Positions 1 through 12,249 of a stretch of DNA of 64,000 bases are shown in pieces; the stretch's first letter is position 1; every line of letters begins with the position of its first letter. Origin of the DNA: Trichinella spiralis. Its lineage: Eukaryota > Nematoda > Enoplea > Trichinellida > Trichinellidae. Location of the stretch: positions 8,772,620-8,836,619 of the forward strand of contig CM012954.1 in the NCBI GenBank assembly GCA_000181795.3, read 5' to 3'. The notes below the pieces were generated by a model. It searched no databases. It was not told the origin of the DNA and saw nothing but the letters and a program-made list of their open reading frames with translations. The translations under genes and the position numbers were made by a program.

Positions 1-2282
1 GGTTTGGTGGGTGACGGTCACGAATTTCGCGCAAATTTCAACTGAACTCGACTCGTTCAATGTTCAGTGTGCAATTTTGCCAATCGCTTGTGAGCTGATT
101 TTCAAATTCAGGTCAAACGAAGGAGGAGTGGCCAGTTTTTGGAGGAACAATTTTCCACAATTTGGCAACGCAAACGACGACGACCTCGATTTGAAAAATT
201 ACGAACGATGATACTAATCATTGCACAGTTGCGCAATCGCGATCGTCAAAAATTTCCATACAATGCAGGTGACAGTTCGACGACGACGATCGTCTCGAAA
301 AGCAGGTCAACAATTTTCTGCCAACTTTCCTTCCATTCTCGTAACACGCTAAAACTCAAAACTATACAACTATGCAAATTTATTTCAACTTTTTAAACAA
401 TTTTTAATTATTATTCAATTTTTTGAACTTTATTATCTTTAATAGTTTTTTTTCTTCTTCTTCTTTTTCTTTTGTAACTTTTTGTCATTCTGTAAATTGT
501 TTGTTTCAGATTTACTACTTTATTTCAATTGTAATCTATCTTGGAAAGTGGTTTGAAAATTTGAACTTTTTATCACAAATCACAAAATAGTAGTATATTT
601 TGAAATCAAAAATAATTTTTATTATTGTCGACTGTAATTTACAATCCAATTAATTAATTCATCAAACTCGTCGTGAAATATGCCTCCTATTTGGGCACAT
701 TTTTCCTCTGAAACAGATCTGTCAAATATAATTTTCAATTAAATTTTTAACTGGAACATGATTTCATTGAAAAGAATTTATTTTTTTTCTTTTCAATTTT
801 TTTGAAGCATTACATTTCTTTTCAAATTTTAAAATTTATTAATAATAATAATTCTTATTGATTCTCTTTTTTTTTGTTTCTGATCGTGCGAAAATGGGCA
901 ATTGGATGATAAGATTTCAAAAAAAAAATACTTTTTTTAACGACACTCACTTTGAAGTTCCTTCGGTTAATGGGTCAAGGGTGGGTTGCCCTGTTGCGCA
1001 ATGACATTGCTTGTTTTTTTTATGCCTTCATAACCGTTTTTACAAATTATGATCTTTCGGTTGGACACACGATGGTGGAAAACTTTTCCAACAAGAAAAC
1101 AAGGTACATTTTGTTCATAATTTTAAGTTAATAACATTATTAATGTTTTTAAAACTAATAACAATAAGAATATTTTATTAATTCATTTAACAAATAATTC
1201 ATCTTGTTCATCTTTCTAACATTTCAGTTTTGCATTTTATTGAAAGTGTCTAATATTTTTGATTAAAAACAATAAATAAGATGTATTCAATTTCAAAGTG
1301 AATATGGAAATGATTATTGATTTACTATTACGATTTATTGTTTGCATTAGTTGAACATTTTACATTACACGAACTTTTTCATCATTTCCTTATGGTAGCC
1401 AGTTCGAATTGTTGTAAATTGAACAGTTTCATCGTACAATTATATTTTAAAAATTGATCACATTTTAAGAAAAAAATTTTAATATCACTCTGATATTACC
1501 AGAATGAACATTGCTGTTTAAACTGACATGATCGACTATTGTTAATGTACTATGTCATTACTTATTACTGTGTTTTTTCACGGTATTTATAATTGAAAAT
1601 TTATGCAAATAATCACATTTGAAGAAATGATATAAAATTCGAATAGAACATTAATGATTATTAAACAGCACATTGAACTTTTGTAACTGCTGCACAATTT
1701 TAAATTTAATTGAAATAATTTGAACTTTTTTATTATTATATTACTGTAAATGTTTTTAATTTAATTAATTATATAAGATATTTTTTGTATGATCAGATGT
1801 AAAATTGTAATTTATATTGTGATAATTTATTTTTTCCTTGTTCATTTTCACAAAAGAGAACAATTGAGTGAGTGTTGCCGTCGTATGAAAGCTAAACACA
1901 GTATTCCATTTCTAGATGTTCGATCGTCGTGATAATAATACTTTTTTTATGAGAAGAATAGCAGAACTAAATAAACAATTTTTAAGAAAACAATAAGCCA
2001 GGCCGATGTTGTTGACTAATGGCAAACTAATGACATCAGATTGAAATATATAGAGTTGGCAAATGTCAATTGAAGATGAGAAATGAAACGTAAAAAAACA
2101 ACTGAAATGGTACAAAAAAACTCGAACTAGTCAGAGGGAGAAGGATTAAAATTGTGTACGATATTCAAATTTGAAGGGTTGTGAGGAGGAAAATTTTTTA
2201 GATGGCAAATGGATGTTTTTAAATTGGGCAGTGCTGTGGGCGCTGGGCAGTTGATACTGTCTGTATTGCGTGTATGTTGCCT
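1..2282. other. AT-rich non-coding stretch
   Basis: No exon chain could be supported here. The first 350 bases are richer in GC and CGA/GAC triplets than the rest and could be a promoter or 5' end of a gene lying mostly left of the window, but the short open frames there show no recognisable domain. From about 360 to 2280 the DNA is strongly AT-rich with T and A homopolymers. The 3' UTR of the PAN/TSP1 gene on the minus strand must end somewhere below 2283, but I saw no clear AATAAA hexamer for it close to the stop. Confidence 0.5.
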
Positions 2283-5200
2283 TCACTGCCTTTTCAGGAC
2301 AGGTTCGTCTTTTTTGCGTTTTCTCAAATCGCCATCCGGAAAACGACCAGCGGCTGGTTTCATAGGAAGCTCTGAAAGAGGTTATTATTAATGGTCATTT
2401 GTATTCCAATTAACGTTTGTAAACTGGAATTAACAAAAGCATCATTGCAGCTAATCACATCTTTTCTTGTTGCAGTTGACAACTTCAACTCATATCTATT
2501 CGACATTAGCGCGATAATTATTGAAATTAGCCAGCCCATCGTGAATAAGAATAATAATCAATCATAATATTTGAATAGCAATTCGAACAATAGGGGCCGG
2601 CCGGCTACTTACTTTGGGCGTTCGAACAGCTTTTCACCTCCTTTGGACAATTACGAATGTCTTTTTCACGACAAGCTCTGTACCGAATCGAAGAGCCGTC
2701 CGTTGTGGCGCAAGGGCTCCACTGGGTCCACAAGCCGGCGGCGGGCAAATCGAACAGAGCTTGGGAGAAATTTTTGTAAAATTTTTTCGACAAACGTCTT
2801 CCACCTAAACAAACGATTGTTTTTAGGATGTTCAATTAATTTTCCACATATCCGATGAAAATTACTTCGTCCACAGCCTAGTTCAAAGTACATAACCGCA
2901 GCTTCGTCTTCAGTATAGACGTTCGGTTGTGTGGAACGACTTTCAGTGTTCAGAATACAATTTTCATTGCGATCCTTTTACAGAAGAGAATAAATTTTTT
3001 GAAAAGTTCAAAAAAATAAACTGGAAAATTTACTTCTTGATAAAACATTCCAGATTTGCAATAAAAGCCCAAATCTTCGGTGGAAGTGAGACATTTTTCC
3101 ACGCATTCACTTTCTGAAGAAGTCGTGATGACCGTTTTAGCAAAACCAACCAGAACATGTCCAGGTGCATAAATGAAATTATTCGGACATTGGCTAACAA
3201 GTTTTTCTAAAAATGTTCAATTTTCTGTACAATTTTTCACTCATTCATTCAACATATATATATATATATATATATATAACTTTAGCTTACCTGGGAAACA
3301 TTGAACCATCATGTAGGTGCTATCAGCGCTCGGTTGTAAGTTTCTGATATATTCAATTTTCGTATCATCCAATTTACAAGTGGTTCCTTCATAAATTAAA
3401 GAAGCACATCCGCCTTTTATTTCCAGAGGCCTTCCTTCGGCATCCTTTTGTAGAAAAAATGAATTATTTTTCAAACGAGAGAAAAAAATGCACTGATATT
3501 ATCAAAATTTTCTACTTTATTATCAAGACAAGCTGTTGCACAATCTTTCAACGTATACCCGCTCAGGCTGATCGCTTCTTTGGCATCCGGATCGGTATAG
3601 CCGCTGACTTCTATAATTTTTGGAAGTTCACCTTCTTTACAAAGTGCAGCTGCCTCTTTTTCCGGTTCTTTCCTTGCTCCGCATTGGCCAGTTGGTCTGA
3701 AAAATTACATTTTCAATTTTAAATTTTACAAAAATACTCTTTTCATGGCGAAAATCTTCGAACATTTAATGTAATAAGAAAAACAAATCAATTAATTTAT
3801 CATTTCCATTTGTATAATTTTAAATTTTACTTGGTAAAACCACTTTGTAAATAAGTTTATTACAAAAAATGCAATTTTTTTCAGAACAGTCGTGTACTGT
3901 CTTACTGTAGTGAAATTTATAATGGTTCATTTTTTTACATTGCATAAAATAATCTTTGAAACATTTATTCAAAGTATGCATAATTTATGCAAACAGTATC
4001 TATCAGTTTGACGTTTCGGAGGAAACTGTTTCGCAATATTTATATTCTTTGAACGATGCAAACAGAAAAATTGCATAATTTTTGAACATCGATTTAATTT
4101 TGACCCGTCTATCCTTTTCTTTCTCGACTAAAATAGATTTGGTTGATTGAATGTGAAATTCATTTTTTTTCTTTTCTTTTTGAACTGTTCTGCTCGAAAT
4201 TATAACTTCATTTTATTAGATAGATTGATAATGTATGCAAATATTTCTAGCCGTATCTTTTCTCGACTTTTATTGCTTATCTGTTTGCTATTTGCTACTA
4301 ATGTATTATCTGTTCAACCGAATAGAATACTTTATTCTAGCTGATTAATAAATAATTCCAACTGAATATTTATGAAAGAAACAGATTTTTGAATTTTACT
4401 TAATACAACATGTACTATAGTATACTATACTGTAGTGTATTTTTAAAGAAAAAATGAAGTTTATGAAGATATTATAAAGACCAAAATATATACATTCATG
4501 TTATATATTAAATTATAAATACTTTGTTGAAATTTTCTTCCTTGAAAAAAATATGAACCTTATAAATAATTATCTACAGAAAGCTGAAAATAAAGTTGAT
4601 GCACGTGATGCGGATCTAAAACAAAGCAAACAGTATCAACATATAAACATGTAAATGTGAACATGTGAAAATAGAAACCGTTCATCTGATTTTTATAAAT
4701 ATATATTTTTTAATCAATGATGATAAACTTGTTTTTGAAAGTTGAACTTAAATATTTAATAAATAATTAAATTTGCAATGTTTATTTATGATGATTAATA
4801 TTGATTTTCAGAGTGAAACTTGTTTTATGAAGATGATGTTGCATGAAATAGATGAAAATGGAAACGTCAACAAGAAACCGTGAAGAGTAGAAGTTACGTT
4901 ATTATTATTATTATTATTATTATCTGACTGAAGCTGCAACACATCCAATCATCATTGTCATCATCATCATCATCATGCTAAGGTAAATTGCTATTTTATT
5001 ACTGAAGATATGATTGTGACGAGGATGACTTATTTAGGTCTAGTTTAATTTTAGTCTGAGCAAATGACCTAATATGATGTGGGTGTGTCGAGCGGGGTTA
5101 GCAAAAAAGAATTTAGGCAATATACCTGATGTGGTGTCATTTGCAAACCTAATTTTCCGTTGCTTTCAGACAATGAACATGTCTTCTGTTTATACATATA

Positions 5201-6486
5201 TATATATGAAGAATGTTCAGAATAAATTATCCTTAAATCTGAGCTAATAATTAATGAATAAATGATCAATAACGCTGGTCGTTTCGGTTATTTTTGAAAA
5301 AATTATTAAACTAATCATATAATTAGTTTTTTTTCTTGGGTTTTTGTCATTTTCTTCAAAATTGAATAATTAATTGCACTTACACGAAATAAGATCGAGT
5401 TTCGTATTTGGTAACAATTTGCGGTTGGGATTTTCCATCGACGGCAAATAAATCGCACGTTCTGTATGCAAAATCGTACACAACTGCCCGGCAACAGTAA
5501 GGATATTCTGCGGATTGTTTTTCCAAGCACAGTTGCAAGCAGTCCTCGCATGTGATCGGTGTGCGTCGCTCAAATGGGAACCCTTGAGCAATTGAAAAAC
5601 CAGGACTGCAGGAGAAACATTTCAAATCTAAAAATAACCGCTTATCAATGCTTTGCATCAGCATGGAGAAAAAAAATAACTAGTGATCGAAGTTTCAAAA
5701 GTGAAATTCTTTTATATTATAATTAAACGGATAAAATATTATTAAAAAAGAAATGCTAAGATGCATGTAGGTGAATCAATTATTATAATTTCTTGTCTAA
5801 TCTTTTTATATTCAATTTCAATAGATGGAAAAATTATTGAAACAAGAATAATGTTTACATTGTTCTACATCATTTGAGTTATATTGAGTCAAATGTGCTA
5901 CTGTTTATTGCTGTTTACTCAATTTGAACATCTTGAACAGAAAAATCTTTGTATAAATTGAAAAATCACACTCCGATTATAATCATGCTTAATCGAAATA
6001 AAAAAAATTATCTCAATTCACTTCGTATAATTCGATATGTTGCACAGAGAAGTGAAAAAGAATCTCTACTAGATGAATATTTTTGCATGAAAAATGTTCG
6101 TTTCTAATCACTATATGGAATAAGTAAAATAGCTAATTAAATAAATTAAAGTTCAGCTTACCGACATAACAACTTGATGCTGTGGGAATGTTTTGTGGTG
6201 GACGTCCAAAAGAATAAAGCGGAAGTTGTTGTTGGAATACATTGGCAGGCATTCCTGCACCTCTGTCTGCGCCGTAGGTAGGTCCATATCCACCGTTACC
6301 TCCAACTGTTCCAACAGCACTACCATAACTTGGTCCAGAAGGCACTGGTTCACTGTAAGATATCGATTGTGATGGTTGTAGTTGAGCATCGTATGCGCTT
6401 ATCCACGGCAACAGTGACAACAATATGGAGCTAAGTTGTAACAGCATAATGCTCGAAGTCCAAACAGCACCTGAGTACGATACCAT
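2283..6486 (-). CDS. Secreted protein with three PAN/apple-like domains and a TSP1-like repeat
   Basis: Eight exons are read on the minus strand: 6486-6162, 5627-5384, 3696-3516, 3444-3291, 3206-3034, 2974-2866, 2759-2613 and 2371-2283. Reading phase agrees at every junction and the sum is 1422 nt, or 473 aa. Residues 1-32 are a signal peptide with a leucine-rich core. A Gly/Pro/Tyr/Gln-rich linker runs to about residue 103. Three cysteine-rich PAN-like units follow, at about 109-190, 195-303 and 305-388. A degenerate thrombospondin type 1 repeat at about 403-440 has WTQWSPC and RYRAC but only four cysteines. The C-terminus is basic, with RKRKK. PAN modules bind protein or carbohydrate, and in nematodes many occur in secreted or apical matrix proteins, so an extracellular matrix or cuticle role is the inference. 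I do not recognise a named orthologue. The intron at 3445-3515 uses a weak acceptor (ACAAAAG), and intron 2 is 1.7 kb. Confidence 0.8.
3253..3279. repeat. (TA)n microsatellite in an intron
   Basis: A pure run of alternating T and A lies within the intron between PAN exons 4 and 5, a few bases downstream of the exon 4 donor on the minus strand. Confidence 0.9.
4894..4976. repeat. (ATT)n and (CAT)n microsatellites
   Basis: A run of ATT triplets at about 4894-4922 and a CAT/ATC run at about 4952-4976 sit inside the large second intron of the PAN/TSP1 gene. Confidence 0.85.
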
Positions 6487-6700
6487 TCTATTGGCAGTGT
6501 ATATATATAAATATATATATATAAGTATATACCTATATACTTATATATATGTGTATGTATATATATATATATAGGTATATATATTTATTTATATCTATAT
6601 ATCAATGATGTATGGGAATGTATGTGGGTACTTATATATATATATATATGTATATATATATGTGTGTATTTGTGTTTGTGTGTGTGTGTGAATATATGTT
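6487..6700. repeat. TA/TG-rich microsatellite tract in the PAN/TSP1 promoter region
   Basis: About 200 bases of alternating TA runs broken by TG runs start immediately upstream of the inferred start codon at 6486. Any TATA box or 5' UTR of the PAN/TSP1 gene would fall inside this tract, so the transcription start cannot be placed by eye. Confidence 0.85.
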
Positions 6701-9700
6701 TGTTAGAAAGTGAAAAACAACAGACTGACTGTGGACGCACTATACGTACGTACGATTTCCGGCCCGTTTAAAATAAGTAGAATAACCTGCTATTCTTGAC
6801 ATGGTTGAAAAATTTTTGGCACTATTTCACTGAACGTTCAAACAGATCGACCGACTTTCGTGTCATGGTTCTGAAATTATTCCTTGTCACACCTAGTTTG
6901 ATTGTAACGCCCTATCAGATGCTTAATTAATGAGCAAATTATGGGAATCTTTGGTTTTTTTTTTCTGATGCACCCATATGCTGAAAAGTCGGTGCCCCAG
7001 TGGTGAACATTGTTACCTGCGGGCATGGATCCGCCAGTGACCCATTCCATTAATGAAAACCGTCCACCTCCCCTAATTTTCATAACACGGCGCACATTTA
7101 TGATTGTGTTGTTGTTGTTGTTGATGATGATGATGATGTTCTTCGTATAATTCGCTTTTTCTAAGTCTAGTCATTTGATTCACCCTAATATATTGGAGAA
7201 GCGTGTTTTTCACAATAATTCGGCCCCATTCAGAAAAGCGATGACTGTCAGCGTTTTCAAGTTACCATTTTATTAAACACAACCGTCCATCCCATTCAAC
7301 ATTTCCCACATTGTCTCGTTCAAGCATGAAGATGTTTGAATTTAAGCTCCAGTCAACTCTAGACCCGATTCTTTTTCTGACCTAAAAAAGTTTTCCATTG
7401 TAATTTTTGTTTGCAAACCACTTCTGACCGTTGCTTGCACAACAAATTACTGTAATTGAACTGTGACATTTTTCGAGTATTTTTTTAATATTATTTTTTT
7501 TACAAAATCAAATTTATACATGTCGAAATTTTGGCGGTTAAAAGTTGAAAGTTGAAAAAAAACAGAAAAGCAAAATTTTTTGATTTTAAAGTAATTTTTT
7601 AAACCACATTCAATTGATATATTACTTTCCACTACATAAAGTACTGTACTATTTTTAAAAATAAAAAAGGTTGAATGAAGATAATTTGAAAATTTCAAAT
7701 GTGCCATGCGTATAATTAGTCTGCAATCAATCTTAATATTCGATTGGTCTAATTCCGGTAATAGAATAAATTCTACGCATTTTTTAATAATCGATGTGAA
7801 ATCTTTGCACTAATTTGCTCATCAATTTGTCCATTCATTCAATTCATTCATTCATTCATTCATTCATTCATTCATTCATTCATCAGCAATCTTTGGAAAA
7901 TATGAAGAAGAAGAAATATTGGGATTCCATTTCTTTATAGTTTTTATTTTGTTTTTAATAATTTCTTTTTTATGTCTTTAATAAATCAATTTAAACTGAA
8001 GTTGAAAGCTGAAATAAAAAAGTACGAAAAGCATTTTTCTCATACAAATTTAGCGCAACAAGTTTTAAATTGCTATGTGTGAACTTGAAGATGATACTCA
8101 GTAATTAGAATAATAATATATTGCATTTTCTGCTTTAAAGCATCATCATCATCAGTTTAATCGGATGCGAATTGTAAATTTAACTGAATCAACATTTTTT
8201 TGTCTTCATGAATTTGAAACGGAAACAAATTTTATGAATGATTTAGTCAATTATGTTCGCTTCAAAAGGATAATGGATTTCCGTTTAATAGAAATGAAGG
8301 AAATTGTTTACACAAAAGAAACGAACCTATTTTGATAACATCCGATGAATGCATTTTAGTATTTATTTTTGCTTTTGGTAGCAATTTCACGCTCGTCGAA
8401 AAGTGAAATTCTGAGTAAACTGCAGAAAGCAAAATTTGAATTTGCCAATTTCGTTCTGCATTTAGTAGCATTGATAAAAAGTGCTTTTAATTTCCTGGTT
8501 TAGCAGTGCTTGCAGACTCAAATGTTTGATTAACATTTCATTAAAAAAAAGCTCATTTTCTTCAGACGGAAATTGCCATCTTGTTTAAATTTAGCGATAA
8601 ATTTCAAAATTAGGAAAGAATGCTGCATGCAATGCAACTTTGGTGTTGCTGTTTTTTTCCTTTTTTGGAATTGGGTTTTCAGTTATAAATCTTAATTTCC
8701 GCAACGTTGACCTTAATTTGACAGATTGCGTTCAATTCGGTTAATAGTGAAAAATTTTTTCTTCGCCATTCGCTCTGCAAAGTATTAAGTTGATCCGCTT
8801 GCAGAGCCGGCAAATGAAATAAATAGAGCGAATGCATTCTTTTATTTCAAACTTCATCGGCCAAGAATGTATTCCCTTCTGAAGGATTTACGATCAAAAT
8901 TCAATCATAACACATTTTCACAAGCCCGTGAAAATATTCATCTACTGTTCATTTTTTGTCCATTTTCCTTTAATCAATTTCATATTTACAAAGCAGTCTT
9001 TAATATTTATAAAACTCGACGTTAACATGTGTGCTTCGTGTTTTTGCTAATGTAAAAAATGAATAGTACAAACATTATATATATATATATAAGAAACAAT
9101 GATAAACACTTGAGCATAAAATCGGTTTGTTTAACATATTGCTTTGACAGATAATATTGATGCTAATTTGAATTAGTTGTTGTTCAGAATATTTCCTTTT
9201 TTTTAAATAAAATGACTTCGAAAACGTTGTAATTTCGAGCATTTAAATATGGATTTAAATAAATGCACTACGGTGAACCTTCTCTTCTTATAAATAAATT
9301 CAATTGCTGTTGTTCACATGAGCATTACAAGAAGTTGTTATGGCAATGCATCTGTAAATTTTTTTCTCGAATCTGATTAATAAATTTCTTTAAATAAAAC
9401 AAACTCCATCATTGTTACTTAGTAGTTTTAAAATGGATATTTGTTCTAACTAACTTTTCTTTGAGTGCATAGTTTATTATTAAGCACATAATTTATGCCG
9501 TATAAACGTATTATTAACTGTTTAAACTCGTCTTTAAATGAATATTGTTATTTTTTGTTCAGGTAAATATTTCGATAAATATTACAGTATGGAATTTTAC
9601 TTGCTCTTCTACAGTAATCTACATTTTTTATCATTTCCAGAAATTATTATTGAAGTAATTTTTTACGTTGATACATCATAAATATCCATAAATAAGCCTA

Positions 9701-10339
9701 TTTTGGCAGATAAGAATTCAAAATTTGCTTCCATTACATGTTTTGTTTTGTTTTCCTGCTTTTAATTGTATTATGATATTTGTGCATTCTTTACAATAAT
9801 TCCACGTTATAAACGAACGTCCGTTTGTGAAATAAGTTTAAATTTTCATCAATATTTATTTCAGCCTTAACTTTTATCATCTTAGTAATGGTTTTTTTGT
9901 TTTCAACGACCAGTGATCTGGGTGATAGTTTAGTGGTGTAATTTAATTTCAAAAAGTATGCAAGTTGTAGTAATTTTTGAAACGTATTTGTTGTTGACGT
10001 CAATAGGTAATGTTAATCCTAGTCAGACAGCTGATGTTTCATCAATATTGGTTATTCCACTTTAGAAATGTTGTTCAGAAGTTCAATAATTATTGTTAGT
10101 ATTGTTTTTTGTTTAAATATTAAATTTCAGTGTATTCAAAATAGCCTTTTAAATGCTAGAAGTGATTGTGATTTGTATTTTGGTAATTTAAATCTCAACA
10201 CTTTCTTGTCAAAACATGTGTACAGCTACACTGTTTTTTGTTGAACTTAGTTTCATTTATGTTACTGTATATTATGTAGGGTTTTGTTTTGTAGTTTTCG
10301 CAAGTTTGAAATAGCAGTTTCGTATGTGGTAAGTGAAAA
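6701..10339. other. Non-coding stretch between the PAN/TSP1 gene and LSG1
   Basis: There is no convincing coding exon. From 6720 to 7100 the DNA is less AT-rich and holds a 72-codon minus-strand frame without domain or codon signal, possibly part of the upstream regulatory region of the PAN/TSP1 gene. The rest is AT-rich, with GTT/GAT triplets near 7107-7139, an ATTC array at 7832-7884 and a TA run near 9077-9092. The 5' flank of LSG1 ends this stretch. Confidence 0.55.
7832..7884. repeat. (ATTC)n tetranucleotide microsatellite
   Basis: About twelve ATTC units in tandem, with one imperfect unit near the left end. Confidence 0.9.
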
Positions 10340-12052
10340 ATGAAGAAGAAGAAAAAGAGTCGTAAAGTGGAAGCTGGTCATTTGCTTATCAATCATTTGA
10401 TTAGAAGATCTGCAAAAAGTAACTGTGGTCATTTGTATGGGAATGAAGAGATGCAAGTGCCGTTGCGGTCGATTACAGAGGAGACGAATTTGGAGGAATT
10501 TTTCAGTCGTGCCGAACTGCTCGGTTCGACATTTGCTGCGGAACGCATGAATGCGATTGTGGTGAATAATTGTTTGCCGAATAATGCGAACCAACGTGAT
10601 GCTGTCTACGTTCCGGAGGATGTCGAGAGTGAGTTGAAAGTGCCTCGACGACCCGACTGGCATGGGGCGAAAACAGCTGAATCACTGGCCGCCGAGGAGC
10701 AGCGGATTTTTACCGAATGGCGTTGTCGCTTGAACGCGCTCCATGCTAAATCCGGCCTAGTGTTGACACCCTATGAAAAGAATCCGGATATTTGGCGCCA
10801 ACTGTGGCGCGTTTTGGAGATCAGCGATGTTGTTGTTCAAGTGTTGGACGCTCGCAATCCGTACATGTTTCGTGTGCCCGATTTGGAATTGTATGTGAAA
10901 GAATTGTCTTCTGAGAAGAAGATTTTTCTGCTTCTCAACAAGGCCGATTTGATTAGTGCTCATCAACGGAAACTTTGGGCGAATCATTTCAATACTGTTC
11001 CGAATATTTCCTATGCATTTTGGTCAGCTCAGAAGGTGATGAACCGACCGACCTTTGATGCAGAGGTAAAAGAGGATGTTGAAGTTAATGCAGAGGATGA
11101 TGAAGAAACAGCAGCAGAAGAAGCGGAAGACAAAGAAGATGAGAAAAACAAACATCAGTCCATTGAAATTGTCGAAAGTGGAGAAGATATTAGTGAAGAG
11201 GTTGACTGTGCTGTGCGAAATGAACAAGAGCTGTTGAGCATGTTCAAAAGTCTCAGAAGTGACCACAGCCGACCCCTGGTAGTCGGTATGGTCGGATATC
11301 CGAATGTCGGCAAGAGTTCAACGATCAACAAGTTGCTTCAACGGAAAAAAGTTGCAGTATCGAAAACACCGGGCAAGACAAAGCATTTGCAAACACTGTA
11401 TCTAGATGATGAGCTTATTCTGTGCGACGCGCCAGGTCTGGTATTTCCTGCGGCAACTTTCCGGCGGGAACATATGGTATTGAACGGCATGCTTTCTTCG
11501 AATGTTGTTAGCGATTACGTCACACCGGTGAGGCAGCTGTGCAGTGTGTTGCCGTTGTACGTGTTCGAGTCGATTTATGGCATTGTGCTCAGTGAAGAGC
11601 AGCAGGCAGCAGAACAGGCGAACCCTGACAACGCAGATGTACTTTTGAATGCGTTGGCTTATCGACGGGGTTTCATGTCGGCCAAAGGTCTACCCGACCG
11701 ATCCAGATCCGCTCGACAGCTCATACAAGATTGTGTAATTGGAAAATTGCCATACAGCTCTCCGCCACCGGATGTCGATCCAAAATTATACAATGATTTC
11801 AGTTCATTTTCTGTCCAACGAACCGCATCCAAGTTGAGCACGTTGAATTTGCTGCAACGGAAAAATTTGATCAAGACAAAAATAACAGCGGAGGATGTAG
11901 ATAGAGAATTTTTTTCATCTTCCAGCTCTGGTGTACATTTTCGTGGACGTGTGCCTGGCTCTGCTATGCCAGTTCCTGTTAACTCGAAAAAGCATTACAA
12001 CAGAAATAAAAAAGAAAAACTACGCAGAGTTTATGCTCATTTGGATGCTTGA
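10340..12052 (+). CDS. lsg1: Large subunit GTPase 1 (LSG1), 60S ribosome export factor release
   Basis: A single uninterrupted 570-codon frame. It is a circularly permuted GTPase: the G4 motif NKADL lies at about residue 200, before the G1 P-loop GYPNVGKSS near 317-325 and the G3 motif DAPG near 363. This G4-G1-G3 order defines the YlqF/LSG1/NOG2 family. The basic N-terminus and the following VTE-x-LEEFF-x-RAELLG region match LSG1 rather than the nucleolar members. An acidic insert at about 244-292 lies between G4/G5 and G1, as in other LSG1 proteins. In yeast and animals LSG1 acts in the cytoplasm to release the export adaptor NMD3 from pre-60S particles. The length is a little below that of yeast and human proteins (about 640-660 aa, from memory). 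The ATG at 10340 precedes a lysine run and conserved residues, so it is a sound start. It converges on FPGS with 197 bp between stop codons. Confidence 0.95.
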   Translation: MKKKKKSRKVEAGHLLINHLIRRSAKSNCGHLYGNEEMQVPLRSITEETNLEEFFSRAELLGSTFAAERMNAIVVNNCLPNNANQRDAVYVPEDVESELKVPRRPDWHGAKTAESLAAEEQRIFTEWRCRLNALHAKSGLVLTPYEKNPDIWRQLWRVLEISDVVVQVLDARNPYMFRVPDLELYVKELSSEKKIFLLLNKADLISAHQRKLWANHFNTVPNISYAFWSAQKVMNRPTFDAEVKEDVEVNAEDDEETAAEEAEDKEDEKNKHQSIEIVESGEDISEEVDCAVRNEQELLSMFKSLRSDHSRPLVVGMVGYPNVGKSSTINKLLQRKKVAVSKTPGKTKHLQTLYLDDELILCDAPGLVFPAATFRREHMVLNGMLSSNVVSDYVTPVRQLCSVLPLYVFESIYGIVLSEEQQAAEQANPDNADVLLNALAYRRGFMSAKGLPDRSRSARQLIQDCVIGKLPYSSPPPDVDPKLYNDFSSFSVQRTASKLSTLNLLQRKNLIKTKITAEDVDREFFSSSSSGVHFRGRVPGSAMPVPVNSKKHYNRNKKEKLRRVYAHLDA

Positions 12053-12096
12053 AAATCAAATATGTATACTGTTCACATTTTTTGGTTTGTTAATGG

Positions 12097-12102
12097 TTTA
12101 TT
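12097..12102 (-). terminator. Candidate FPGS poly(A) signal AATAAA
   Basis: A minus-strand AATAAA lies 148 nt past the FPGS stop, only 45 nt beyond the LSG1 stop on the other strand. If used, the two convergent 3' UTRs would overlap. Confidence 0.4.
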
Positions 12103-12249
12103 TCAGCATATACTGTTTATCAGACAATGGATATTAAAAGTTGAAACTTGGAAATGTGAAAAAAGGTTTTGAATTTTTAATTGTTATAAATGTATATTTT
12201 TTTTCTTCAAATAGAGTTTGTTCAAATTGAAATATTTGGAATGTGTAAT

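Noticed and set aside
11-396. Two overlapping + strand frames at the left edge
   Set aside because: Short, overlapping and without domain; the GC-richer composition may reflect a promoter or the edge of a gene outside the window.
6877-7095. 72-codon minus-strand frame upstream of the PAN/TSP1 gene
   Set aside because: No domain and no splice link to the downstream gene; it may be part of the regulatory region.
10262-10663. 133-codon minus-strand frame
   Set aside because: It is antisense to the strongly supported LSG1 coding region.
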